Positions 17,804 through 26,259 of a stretch of 64,000 bases of DNA are shown in pieces. The notes beneath the pieces were generated by a model, which worked only from the letters and a program-made list of their open reading frames with translations, was not told where the DNA came from and ran no database searches. Source of the DNA: Halovulum sp039190275 (lineage in GTDB: Bacteria; Pseudomonadota; Alphaproteobacteria; Rhodobacterales; Rhodobacteraceae); contig JBCCYF010000006.1 of the NCBI GenBank assembly GCA_039190275.1, positions 7,710 to 71,709 of the forward strand, in the 5' to 3' direction. Position 1 is the stretch's first letter, and each line of letters starts with the position of its first letter. A program made the translations under genes and the position numbers.

Positions 17804-18796
17804 ATGACAAATCTGCAATCCGCAAAGTCGCTGGTACGCGACTACTATGCCGCAATAGATGCCGACCCGCGCCAAGCGTTGGCGAGGTACTGTACCCCGG
17901 ACGCGATATGGCGCGGGTACCATCCATTCAACGAGATCCATGACCCGGCCGAGGTTGCCGCGCGGTTCTGGGCCCCGCTCAAAACGTCCTTAACCCGATT
18001 GCAGCGGCGGATGGATCTGTTCATGGCTGGCGAGAACCACCTGCCAGACGGAGGGACCTGGGTGGCCTCGATGGGTCACCTTATGGGGCTGTTTGATAGC
18101 GCCTGGTTGGATATCCCGCCCACAAGAAAGATCGTTATGCTGCGATATGCCGAGTTCATTCGCGTAGACGGTGACAAGATCAGCGATACGGCCATGTTCT
18201 TCGATATCCCACATCTGATGATGCAGGCTGGCCTAAACCCCTTTCCGCCGCAAACCGGCGCCCAACTGGTGCAGCCCGGGCCGATGACGCATGACGGCGT
18301 GATGTTCAATGCGCAAGATCCCGAGGCAGGACGCAAGACGCTGGCGGCGATTGAATTCATGATCGATGACATCCGTGATTGGAAGGGGCGGGAGGAAGAG
18401 GGGTTGCTGACCGAACTGCCGCGCAGCTGGAACGATGATATGATCTGGTGGGGCCCGACCGGGATCGGTGCGACCTACACGATAGAACGCTATGCGGAAC
18501 AACATGCCGGGCCCTTTCGGGAGGGGTTTACGGATCGTATCTTCAACGGCCATGTCGCACGTATCGCCGAAGGTAGTTTTGGCGGATTTTTCGGTTGGCC
18601 CAATCTGACCTTGACGCCCACAGGCGGGTTCATGGGCATGCCTGCCACCGGCAAACCGTCTGACATGCGGGTGATCGATATGTATCGACGGGCGGGCGAC
18701 AAGCTGACCGAAAACTGGATCTTCATCGACCTTCTGCATTTCTGGAAACAGCAGGGTTTGGATGTTCTTGCCCGCTTGCCCTACATGCGCGGTTGA
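17804..18796 (+). CDS. Double NTF2/SnoaL-like protein
   Basis: A 330-residue double SnoaL-like protein, domains about 5-145 and 180-320. ARYCTPDAIWRGYHPFNEIHDP, DISDT-type block ISDTAMFFDIPHLMMQAGLNPFPPQTG and the second half DMIWWGPTGIGATYTIERYAEQHAGPF closely parallel the minus-strand paralogue at 8018-9070 (MIWDLPSVMMQVGAWP; MNWYGPAGIGTSRGIRGF). The two are thus reciprocal paralogues on opposite sides of the divergon. It is the last gene of the plus-strand operon. Function unknown. Confidence 0.78.
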   Translation: MTNLQSAKSLVRDYYAAIDADPRQALARYCTPDAIWRGYHPFNEIHDPAEVAARFWAPLKTSLTRLQRRMDLFMAGENHLPDGGTWVASMGHLMGLFDSAWLDIPPTRKIVMLRYAEFIRVDGDKISDTAMFFDIPHLMMQAGLNPFPPQTGAQLVQPGPMTHDGVMFNAQDPEAGRKTLAAIEFMIDDIRDWKGREEEGLLTELPRSWNDDMIWWGPTGIGATYTIERYAEQHAGPFREGFTDRIFNGHVARIAEGSFGGFFGWPNLTLTPTGGFMGMPATGKPSDMRVIDMYRRAGDKLTENWIFIDLLHFWKQQGLDVLARLPYMRG

Positions 18797-18871
18797 TCGG
18801 GCACGGGCGTTGTGCGGCAGGCGTACAAAAGCCTCTCGCCACATGTCACACATCGCGACACCGGGAACCTG

Positions 18872-19192
18872 CTAGCTATTCCCACCGTTTTTTGACTCGA
18901 GGAGTTCGATTTCGATAAAGGCGCATTCGAAATCATTCGCGCTCATCACGTCATGCTCAACACCGATCTCACGGAAGTAGGGAACGCCCGATGTCATCTC
19001 GGCCACGGTGTGCCCACCCTCACCGGTGTCAATGTTAAGGAACCCGTCGAATTGCGGAACCACGATGTAGTCAAAGGCATGACGATGCCATCCGGTGTTG
19101 TCGCCGCGCGACTTGAAGCGCCACTCCGTGACCCTGACCCGGTCGTTTTCAATCAGCACCGTGGGGATTGCCGAACCTGGTGTGCCACACAT
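18872..19192 (-). CDS. Small single-domain cupin
   Basis: A 106-residue cupin with the first conserved motif GDNTGWHRHAFDYIVVPQFDG (HxH visible) and a second motif near PYFREIGVEHDVMSAN (His). GGAGG stands seven bases before the ATG. It is encoded convergently to the plus-strand NTF2-like operon, 75 bases from it, so it may be a separate unit or a further enzyme or ligand sensor of the same pathway. Small cupins of this length are isomerases, dioxygenases or uncharacterised. Confidence 0.72.
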   Translation of the reverse strand: MCGTPGSAIPTVLIENDRVRVTEWRFKSRGDNTGWHRHAFDYIVVPQFDGFLNIDTGEGGHTVAEMTSGVPYFREIGVEHDVMSANDFECAFIEIELLESKNGGNS

Positions 19193-19326
19193 TTTCTTTC
19201 CTCCGAAAGGATGTCAGCGACTGTAGCCAGATGCCGCCAAGCGGGCTAGGTGGAAACGGCGCATGTCTTGAGCGGTCAGTTGCTATCAATGCAATCCCTC
19301 TCCGCGACCGGTCAGAGTACGTAGCA

Positions 19327-20556
19327 CTATGCCCGTAAAGCCAGTGTTGGACCGGCACTTTGACCAAAGCGTTCAAGCCATGTCTTACACCGCTTGGCGT
19401 CGCGGGCTTCGTAGGCTTCCAATGCCTGTGCGGGATCCATATCAAACCGGTCCTCGCTATCCTCGGCAAGGGCTGTCAGGCGCATGGTGTACCACGCGGT
19501 GATGCCGCCGCGCGGGGGCGCATCGAAGTTGGGAAAGATGGGGTCGCCGCCCGCGCTGCTCAACCAGGTGTTGGCCAGCGACGGATCCAACACCATTGCG
19601 CGGGCCAGGCTCACGGCGTCGGCGGAACCGTCGTGCAAAACGCGCATTGCCTGGTCCCGGGTCGTGACACCGCCGGTCAAAATGATCGGGATGCCGGTCG
19701 CCTCCTTGGCGCGCCGGGCAAAGTCGACAAAGTAGGGACCAGACGAGGACCTGCTATCGGAACTCGATGTCGCCCCAGGGAAGTACGTACCACCGCTGAT
19801 GTCGATCAGGTCAACGGATGTCTGATCGAGCAAGCGGATAACCTCCAGCGCGTCGTCCGTTGTCAGCCCACCGGTAAGGTTGTCGGTTGCGTTGATTTTG
19901 ATCCCGATCGGATATCGCGCGCCCACAGACCGGCGGATGGCGTCGATCACCTCTCCGATGATGCGAAAGCGCCCTGTCACCGGGCCGCCATACGCGTCGC
20001 TCCGGTGATTGAACAGAGGTGACAGGAACTGGCTGAACAGAAAGCCGTGACCGGCATGGATCAGGACACCGCCAAAACCAGACGTCTGCGCAAGCGACGC
20101 TGCCCTTGCATAGGTCTGCGGTAGCGCGCGGATGTCATCCAACGACATCCCATCGCATGTTAGCCCCTTAATATCGAGTGGGGAGGGTCCCCGTGGTGTG
20201 CTGATCGGCTCATGGGAGAGCGCACCCGCATGGCCGAGTTGCGGCCATAGATGCGTTCCGTTCACGGATCCGCGCTTTGCAAGCGTCTGAAAGGCCTGTA
20301 GATCCGCCCCCGGGTCCAGCACCAGGTTCCCGGGTCTCTCGGGATAGTGCGGACCGGTCTGTACTTCACCAATCAGGGATAGCGCCGGACCGCCCTTCGC
20401 CCAACGCTCATACAGTCGCATCTGCGCGCCGGTCGGGTTTCCCCTGCCGTCTCCCAGAGAGTCGGACATCGCCGATTTTATGAGGCGGTTCTTCAGTCTG
20501 ACACCGCAAGGCAGGTCGAATGGTTGCCCCAGTACATTTATCCCCTCACCGGTCAT
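19327..20556 (-). CDS. NADH:flavin oxidoreductase, old yellow enzyme family
   Basis: A 409-residue FMN-dependent ene-reductase-type TIM barrel. It starts with the family pattern RLKNRLIKSAMSD, has GVLIHAGHGFLFSQFLSPLFNHRSDAYGG (active-site and structural block, about residues 160-190), and the FMN-phosphate region ILTGGVTTRDQAMRVLHDGSADAVSLARAM. The C-terminal 40 residues are an added tail. No N-terminal iron-sulfur domain is fused, unlike 2,4-dienoyl-CoA reductases. It lies 134 bases upstream of the small cupin gene on the same strand and could reduce an alpha,beta-unsaturated intermediate. Confidence 0.88.
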   Translation of the reverse strand: MTGEGINVLGQPFDLPCGVRLKNRLIKSAMSDSLGDGRGNPTGAQMRLYERWAKGGPALSLIGEVQTGPHYPERPGNLVLDPGADLQAFQTLAKRGSVNGTHLWPQLGHAGALSHEPISTPRGPSPLDIKGLTCDGMSLDDIRALPQTYARAASLAQTSGFGGVLIHAGHGFLFSQFLSPLFNHRSDAYGGPVTGRFRIIGEVIDAIRRSVGARYPIGIKINATDNLTGGLTTDDALEVIRLLDQTSVDLIDISGGTYFPGATSSSDSRSSSGPYFVDFARRAKEATGIPIILTGGVTTRDQAMRVLHDGSADAVSLARAMVLDPSLANTWLSSAGGDPIFPNFDAPPRGGITAWYTMRLTALAEDSEDRFDMDPAQALEAYEARDAKRCKTWLERFGQSAGPTLALRA

Positions 20557-20619
20557 CTTGCTTTGTCCATCCTGTATTCATGTTATGCCGGAGGGCGGCT
20601 GATCCACCCGGTCTGTCGG

Positions 20620-21003
20620 TCATCCCAGATACTCGATGATCGGGCAGTCGGGCCGATGATCGCCGCGGCAGGCTGTCACCAGATGAGCCAATTCGTCATG
20701 CAGGAACTGAAGCTCGCGTTGTTTCTCTTCGATCTCCTCCAGTCTGCGCGAAGCCAGTCGCTTAACTTCCGCACTGCTGCGATGCTGGTCCTGATACAGA
20801 TCCAGCAATTCCCTGCATTCATCGATGCTAAAACCGAACGCGCGCGAGCGGCGGATGAATATCAGTTTTCGTATCGCCGCCTGGTCGTAGGTGCGATAAC
20901 CCGCTTCGGATCGCGCTGTCGCGCCGACCAGACCGATGTCCGCATAGTATCTTACGGTCTTGACCGGCAGGCCCGCCTCCTTTGCCGCTGCCGAGATGTT
21001 CAT
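20620..21003 (-). CDS. MerR-family regulator, Cu(I)-responsive CueR/HmrR type
   Basis: A 127-residue MerR-type regulator: N-terminal winged helix MNISAAAKEAGLPVKTVRYYADIGLV, dimerisation coiled coil (SSAEVKRLASRRLEEIEEKQRELQ), and C-terminal metal loop ACRGDHRPDCPIIEYLG. The two cysteines seven residues apart match the copper(I)-binding loop of CueR/HmrR. ATG 21003 is preferred to a TTG at 21018 because MerR proteins begin right at the helix-turn-helix. A perfect dyad at 21023-21035 lies just upstream. No copper ATPase or other copper gene is in the window; the neighbours are an ene-reductase and polyamine genes, which is unexpected. Confidence 0.9.
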   Translation of the reverse strand: MNISAAAKEAGLPVKTVRYYADIGLVGATARSEAGYRTYDQAAIRKLIFIRRSRAFGFSIDECRELLDLYQDQHRSSAEVKRLASRRLEEIEEKQRELQFLHDELAHLVTACRGDHRPDCPIIEYLG

Positions 21004-21022
21004 ATCTGGGACCCCCAACGCT

Positions 21023-21035
21023 TCCAGTTACTGGA
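21023..21035. promoter_or_regulatory. MerR-type dyad, candidate CueR/HmrR operator
   Basis: TCCAGTTACTGGA is a perfect inverted repeat with a one-base centre. Its TTCCAGT/ACTGGA core resembles operators of copper-responsive MerR regulators. It lies in the 153-base gap between the merR gene (start 21003, minus) and the glutamine-synthetase-like gene (start 21157, plus), so it could serve autoregulation, the polyamine operon, or both. A clear pair of -35/-10 elements with the usual 19-base spacing around it was not found. Confidence 0.5.
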
Positions 21036-21156
21036 GACAGGTAGAAACGCGCCTGCCTTTCGTCAAGGATGTCACCGCCGTTTCCAATAGCGCGCGCGGC
21101 GGGAACCGCCGGACTTTTGAACTTGCCTGCAGATACGGACCTGTTAGCGTTTTTTC

Positions 21157-22515
21157 ATGCGAATGGATGCTCCAACAGCCGCTCCTGAACCGGCGAACAC
21201 GGAACCGATGCGGGCATGGCTCAGGGCGCATCCTGACCTCAGCAGCGTGCGCGCGGCGGTTTGCGATATGAACGGCTGTTTTCGGGGAAAACGTCAGCCC
21301 CTCAACAAAGCGGAAACAACCCTGAGCGGTCAGATGCGGATGCCATTGAGCCTGTCTGCGCTTGATGTCTGGGGGCGCGACACCGAAGACAACCCACTAT
21401 TGGCCAAGGGCGATGCGGACGGACTGGCGTTGCCGACCGGGCGTGGCCCGATTGCCATGCCGTGGTTGCCGCGCGGCGGGGCACTGGTTCCCTTGTGGAT
21501 GTTTACCGAAGACGGTGCGCCCAGCCCCTACGATCCGCGGCATGTTCTGAACGGCGTCCTGCAACGGGCACGTGTGGTCGGTCTGACACCGGTCCTAGGC
21601 ACGGAAATCGAATTTCACCTCATGTCGCCCGGCACATCACCACCGCAACCGCCGCTGTCACCGGTGACGGGTCAGGCTCTGGCCTCGGACGGGATTCTCT
21701 CGCTCGATGACATGGACGGGTTCGAGGCGTTCTTTGACGACCTTTATGCTGCGGCCGAGGCGGCAGGAATATCCCCAGATGCGGCCATATCCGAGGCCAG
21801 CCCGGGACAGTTCGAAGTAACCTTGCGCCACCGTCCGGATGCTTTGGCCGCGGCGGATGATGCGGTGCTGATGAAGTGGTTGATCCGAGGTATCGCCCAG
21901 CAGCATGGATGTGCGGCAACATTTATGGCCAAACCCTATGCCCGAAGTTCGGGCAACGGGTTTCATTGCCATGTGAGCCTTCTGGACCGCGATGGCCGCA
22001 ACATCTTTGACAACGGTGAGCGCGGGGGGGCACCGGAACTTTCGCATGCGGTCGCTGGGGCGGTTGAGGCAATGCGGGATCTGACGCTGATATTTGCGCC
22101 GCATCTGAACTCCTACCGCCGTTTGCGTGCCGGTGCACACGCGCCCACTGTGGCCAACTGGGCCTATGAAAACCGCTATGCCGCCGTGCGTATTCCCGGG
22201 GGCCCGGGTGCCGCGCACAGGATCGAGCATCGCGTAGCCGGCGCCGATGCAAACCCTTACCTGGTGATCGCCGCTGTCGTGAGTTCGATGATGTCCGGGC
22301 TTGCCACGGCCCGTCCGCCCGCGCGGGACGCCGCCCAGACCCTGCCGAACCGCTGGACGCAGGCGATCGATGTCTTTCGCGAAAGTCCGATGGTCCGCGA
22401 GCACTTTCCGGAGGCGTTTGTAAACCTGTACGCCGCAACCAAGACGCAGGAACTGGCGCGGTTCGATGCTCAGATCGGGGCTTTTGAGATGGAGTCCTAT
22501 CTTGGTGTGGTGTGA
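21157..22515 (+). CDS. Glutamine-synthetase-family gamma-glutamylpolyamine synthetase (PuuA-like)
   Basis: A 452-residue GS-family enzyme expected to ligate glutamate to an amine such as putrescine at the expense of ATP. Metal and substrate motifs are GTEIEFHL (about residue 150), EASPGQFEVTL (about 213), KPYARSSGNGFHCHVSLLD (about 262) and YENRYAAVRIPGG (about 345). Context (PuuB-like oxidase, Pot importer, agmatinase) points to gamma-glutamyl polyamine degradation rather than glutamine synthesis. It is divergent from merR and is the first of two such paralogues in the locus. No strong ribosome site is visible; ATG 21163 is an alternative. Confidence 0.85.
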   Translation: MRMDAPTAAPEPANTEPMRAWLRAHPDLSSVRAAVCDMNGCFRGKRQPLNKAETTLSGQMRMPLSLSALDVWGRDTEDNPLLAKGDADGLALPTGRGPIAMPWLPRGGALVPLWMFTEDGAPSPYDPRHVLNGVLQRARVVGLTPVLGTEIEFHLMSPGTSPPQPPLSPVTGQALASDGILSLDDMDGFEAFFDDLYAAAEAAGISPDAAISEASPGQFEVTLRHRPDALAAADDAVLMKWLIRGIAQQHGCAATFMAKPYARSSGNGFHCHVSLLDRDGRNIFDNGERGGAPELSHAVAGAVEAMRDLTLIFAPHLNSYRRLRAGAHAPTVANWAYENRYAAVRIPGGPGAAHRIEHRVAGADANPYLVIAAVVSSMMSGLATARPPARDAAQTLPNRWTQAIDVFRESPMVREHFPEAFVNLYAATKTQELARFDAQIGAFEMESYLGVV

Positions 22516-22625
22516 GAGGGCGGATGACATTCCGGGTGGGCGCAGGTTCCATACGCCCGTCAGGTCGCTTCGCCTCTGCACCAAAGGGTTCAACCTTGCG
22601 GTGTCCGTAAGCGTGGGCTCTGGCA

Positions 22626-23906
22626 ATGTCGGTTGAGTATCCCGCCTCCTACTACGCCGCATCGGCGCATCCGGCGCCCGCCCGCCCCGCGCTGGAAGGT
22701 GCGGTCGAGGCGGACGTCTGCGTCGTTGGCGCTGGTTACACCGGTTTGTCCTGCGCACTCGAGCTGGCCGAGCGCGGACACTCGGTCCTTGTACTCGAAG
22801 GCGCGCGGGTCGGATGGGGCGCATCCGGCCGAAACGGTGGACAGGTCGTCAATGGGCTGAACGCATCGCTAGAGAAGATCCGTCGACTCTATGGCCGGGA
22901 CGTACAGGCACGTGTCGGTGCTTTGGTCTGCGAAGGCGGGCAGATCATCCGGGACAGAATAGCGCGTTATGGCATCGAGTGTGGCTATACACGGGGAAAC
23001 ATCTTTGCCGCGACCACAGACGCGCAGATGCGCGAGCTGGAAGCAAAGATGGCGCTTTGGTCGGGTTTTGGGATGGACGCGCACGAATTGCTCGACCGCG
23101 ACGCGCTCAGGCGGCACGTAAAGAGTGACGCATACGTTGGAGGGATGATCGACTGGTCCGGGGGGCATATGCATCCGTTGAACCTTGCCCTGGGGCAGGC
23201 AGCGGCATTTGAAGACCTCGGAGGCGTCATACATGAGCAGAGCCCGGTGGTACGGGTCGATACGTCGGTGACGGAGCCGCTTGTCTGGACCGAAGCGGGT
23301 GAGGTTAAGGCCCGGGTGCTGGTGCTGGCGGGCAATGCCTATCTGGGGCGCACCGTACCGGAACTGGCGACACGCGTGCTGTCGGCCTCGACCCAGATGG
23401 TCGCAACCGAACCATTGGGCGAACGGGGTACCGAACTTCTGCCAACGGGACTCTGCGTCGAGGATCTGCGGTACATCCTGGATTACTATCGCCTCAGTGC
23501 GGACGGTCGGCTGCTGTTTGGTGGCGGTACGGTGTACGGTGGCGCGACGCCCGCAGATATAGAAGCAAAACTCAGGCCCAAACTGGTCAAAGTCTTTCCC
23601 GAACTGCGTGGCGTGGGGATTAGCCACGCGTGGTCGGGTAACTTTGCGCTAAGTTTCAGCAGAGTGCCCCAGATGGGGCAATTGGGTCCTTCAACCTACT
23701 TTGCCCTCGGTTATTCTGGTCACGGGGTGACAGGAAGCCATTTATTCGGGCGTATACTGGCAGAAGCGATCACTGGCGACTTGTCACGCTTCGAGACTTT
23801 CGCCAGTCTTCCCTGGAGCCCTTTTCCCGGGGGGCAGAGCCTGCGCGTGCCGTATTCCATTGCCGGAAGCTGGTGGTATGGGATGCGGGATAGGCTGGGC
23901 GTATAA
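22626..23906 (+). CDS. FAD-dependent oxidase, PuuB-like (gamma-glutamylputrescine oxidase family)
   Basis: A 426-residue DAO-type flavoenzyme. The dinucleotide fold is VCVVGAGYTGLSCALELAERG (about residues 30-50), followed by GWGASGRNGGQV, the family block typical of PuuB. The C-terminal flavin segment is YFALGYSGHGVTGSHLFGRI. It oxidatively deaminates gamma-glutamylated polyamine made by the neighbouring PuuA-like enzyme. It begins 110 bases after that gene; the leader between them shows no ORF. A second copy lies at 30377-31684. Confidence 0.87.
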   Translation: MSVEYPASYYAASAHPAPARPALEGAVEADVCVVGAGYTGLSCALELAERGHSVLVLEGARVGWGASGRNGGQVVNGLNASLEKIRRLYGRDVQARVGALVCEGGQIIRDRIARYGIECGYTRGNIFAATTDAQMRELEAKMALWSGFGMDAHELLDRDALRRHVKSDAYVGGMIDWSGGHMHPLNLALGQAAAFEDLGGVIHEQSPVVRVDTSVTEPLVWTEAGEVKARVLVLAGNAYLGRTVPELATRVLSASTQMVATEPLGERGTELLPTGLCVEDLRYILDYYRLSADGRLLFGGGTVYGGATPADIEAKLRPKLVKVFPELRGVGISHAWSGNFALSFSRVPQMGQLGPSTYFALGYSGHGVTGSHLFGRILAEAITGDLSRFETFASLPWSPFPGGQSLRVPYSIAGSWWYGMRDRLGV

Positions 23907-23942
23907 GATGAGTTTAACCCAATGGGTACGGAGACCTGAGAC

Positions 23943-25028
23943 ATGAACATGCGGATTGCACTGACCGTAAATATCGCCCTCGCGGCGGCGCCCGTGGCGG
24001 CGGAAGGGACGTTGAACATCTACAACTGGTCCGACTACATCGCCGAGGATACGATCGAAAAGTTCGAGGCGGCAACCGGGATTGATGTCAACTACGACGT
24101 CTATGACAGTAATGAGGTGCTGGAAGCCAAGATGCTGGCCGGAAACTCTGGCTACGACCTTGTCGTGCCCACCAGTGACTTTTTACAGCGCCAGGTGGCC
24201 GCGGGTGTCTATCAGCCACTGGACAAATCCAAACTGCCCAATCTGGCCAACATGGACCCGGCCCTGATGGAATCCGCGGCGTCATATGACGCCGAGAACG
24301 CGCATTCTGTCATTTACATGTGGGGCACCACGGGCATCGGGTACAATGTCGCTGCGATCGAAGAGCGTCTTGGAGCGGACGCCCCCAGCGACAGCTGGGA
24401 TCTTGTGTTCGATCCAGCGGTCATCGAGAAAATTGCGGATTGCGGCGTTGCGTTCCTTGACGCGCCCACTGAAATGCTGCCGGCGGCCATGAACTATCTG
24501 GGTCTTAATCCCAAATCCACCGATGCCGCTGACTTCGAACAAGGCGCGGAACTGATGCTGTCGATCCGCGATCACGTACGCTATTTCCACTCGTCGCAGT
24601 ATATCTCCGACCTGGCCAATGGGGACATCTGCGTGGCTGTTGGCTGGTCCGGTGACGTGTTTCAGGCCCAGGCCCGTGCAGCGGAAGCCGAGAACGGTGT
24701 CGAGGTGGCGTATGTGATCCCCAAGGAGGGGGCGCTGCAATGGTTCGACATGCTGGCAATCCCTGTGGACGCCCCAAACCCCGACGCCGCGCATCAGTTC
24801 ATAAACTTCGTCATGGACGCACAGATCACGGCCGATATCACAAACTATGTGTGGTATGCGAACGCGAACGCCGCGTCGATGGAACTGGTCGACCCCGAAA
24901 TCGTCGCCGATCCGGGAATTTTCCCGACGCCCGATGCCAAACAAAACCTTTGGTCATCACAAGTCTATGACAGCCGAACCGACCGGACTGTCACGCGGTT
25001 GTGGACGACCGTCAAGACCGGTCAATGA
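23943..25028 (+). CDS. potF: Polyamine ABC transporter substrate-binding protein (PotF/PotD type)
   Basis: A 361-residue periplasmic binding protein. A short signal peptide (MNMRIALTVNIALAAAPVAA) precedes the family hallmark EGTLNIYNWSDYIAEDTIEKFEAATG. Further hallmarks are YDLVVPTSDFLQRQ, YMWGTTGIGYN and VGWSGDVFQAQARA. It captures putrescine or related polyamines for the PotGHI channel encoded next. The symbol follows the family; the actual ligand among putrescine, spermidine or cadaverine is not determined. Confidence 0.92.
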   Translation: MNMRIALTVNIALAAAPVAAEGTLNIYNWSDYIAEDTIEKFEAATGIDVNYDVYDSNEVLEAKMLAGNSGYDLVVPTSDFLQRQVAAGVYQPLDKSKLPNLANMDPALMESAASYDAENAHSVIYMWGTTGIGYNVAAIEERLGADAPSDSWDLVFDPAVIEKIADCGVAFLDAPTEMLPAAMNYLGLNPKSTDAADFEQGAELMLSIRDHVRYFHSSQYISDLANGDICVAVGWSGDVFQAQARAAEAENGVEVAYVIPKEGALQWFDMLAIPVDAPNPDAAHQFINFVMDAQITADITNYVWYANANAASMELVDPEIVADPGIFPTPDAKQNLWSSQVYDSRTDRTVTRLWTTVKTGQ

Positions 25029-25075
25029 GCCCCCTGGGGTCCTAGGCCGCGTCTGCAGGTGTCAAGGGGGGGCGC

Positions 25076-26203
25076 ATGGAAGACGCACTGACAGCGTGTG
25101 AACGAAAGCCCTGGCGGGACGGGCAGGAGACCCCATTCATCCAGGTATCGAACATCTCGAAGATGTTCGGGGACTTCACGGCGGTCAAGGACGTGTCGCT
25201 GGACATTTGGAAGGGCGAGATTTTCTGCCTGCTGGGCGGATCCGGGTGCGGGAAGTCGACCCTTCTGCGAATGCTCGCGGGGTTCGAGACCCCCTCCGCG
25301 GGGACCGTCAGGATCGACGGTCAGGATATGTCAGGCGTCCAGCCCAACGCGCGGCCGACCAACATGATGTTCCAAAGCTATGCCCTCTTCCCGCATATGA
25401 GCGTGGAAAAGAATGTAGCCTATGGACTGTTACGGCAGGGCATGGCCAAGGCCGAAGCCGCCGACAAGGTTTCGGACATGCTCAAGCTGGTTCAACTGGA
25501 TGGATTTGCCTCGCGCAAGCCACACCAGTTGTCCGGCGGCCAGCGGCAGCGCGTGGCCCTGGCGCGCAGCCTGGTGAAACAGCCGAAACTCCTGCTTCTG
25601 GACGAGCCCCTCGGGGCACTTGACAAGAAGCTGCGCGAGGAAACGCAGTTTGAGCTGATGAACATCCAGGACACACTTGGAATTACTTTCATCGTGGTCA
25701 CCCATGATCAGGAGGAGGCGATGACGCTCAGCACACGGATCGGGGTCATGAATGCAGGCCAGATTGTCCAAGTCGGCGAGCCGCGGGAAATCTATGAAAA
25801 TCCCGACAGCCGGTTCGTTGCCGATTTCGTCGGAACCGTGAACTTGTTCGACGGCACAGTAGAGGTGGCCGCCCCGGATGCGATGCGGATCCTGACAGGG
25901 GCGGGGCCGGTTGTCGTGCGACCGGTAGAGGGGCTGCGCGCGAAGCAGAGCGTATCCGTGGCCGTTCGCCCCGAAAAGATACGACTGACACGCGAACCGG
26001 TTGAGGCTGCAAACGCAATGCGCGCCACTGTCCTGGATTACGCGTACATGGGGGGTGTGACGATTTACAAAGTTGCGCTGGAAGATGGGCAGACGTTGAA
26101 GGTGACGAGTACCAACGGCGACACTGGCGATGTCCCGATCACATGGGACGAGCAGGTACACCTCACATTTCCCGCCGCGGCTGGCGTGGTCCTGACTTCA
26201 TGA
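25076..26203 (+). CDS. potG: Polyamine ABC transporter ATPase (PotG/PotA type)
   Basis: A 375-residue ATPase: Walker A GGSGCGKST (about 54-62), Q-loop FQSYALFPHMSV, signature LSGGQRQRVALARSL, Walker B LLLLDEPLGALDKK, H-loop THDQEEAMTLS, and a C-terminal TOBE domain (VRPEKIRLTREPVEA). The 20-residue extension before IQVSNISKMFGDF is like PotG. AGGGGG precedes the ATG. It completes a potFGHI set. Confidence 0.93.
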   Translation: MEDALTACERKPWRDGQETPFIQVSNISKMFGDFTAVKDVSLDIWKGEIFCLLGGSGCGKSTLLRMLAGFETPSAGTVRIDGQDMSGVQPNARPTNMMFQSYALFPHMSVEKNVAYGLLRQGMAKAEAADKVSDMLKLVQLDGFASRKPHQLSGGQRQRVALARSLVKQPKLLLLDEPLGALDKKLREETQFELMNIQDTLGITFIVVTHDQEEAMTLSTRIGVMNAGQIVQVGEPREIYENPDSRFVADFVGTVNLFDGTVEVAAPDAMRILTGAGPVVVRPVEGLRAKQSVSVAVRPEKIRLTREPVEAANAMRATVLDYAYMGGVTIYKVALEDGQTLKVTSTNGDTGDVPITWDEQVHLTFPAAAGVVLTS

Positions 26204-26259
26204 GGTCCCCGGCGCAGATTTTTCCGGCGACCTCGTGCGCTGTGCGAGCACGCTGAAAC

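Noticed and set aside
2173..19192. Idea that the SnoaL-like genes mark a polyketide biosynthesis cluster
   Set aside because: No ketosynthase, acyl carrier protein or other PKS gene is present; the importer, LacI regulator and dehydrogenases point to catabolism.
20620..21003. Copper-resistance locus
   Set aside because: Only the regulator is copper-type; no copA, multicopper oxidase or chaperone gene is seen in the window.
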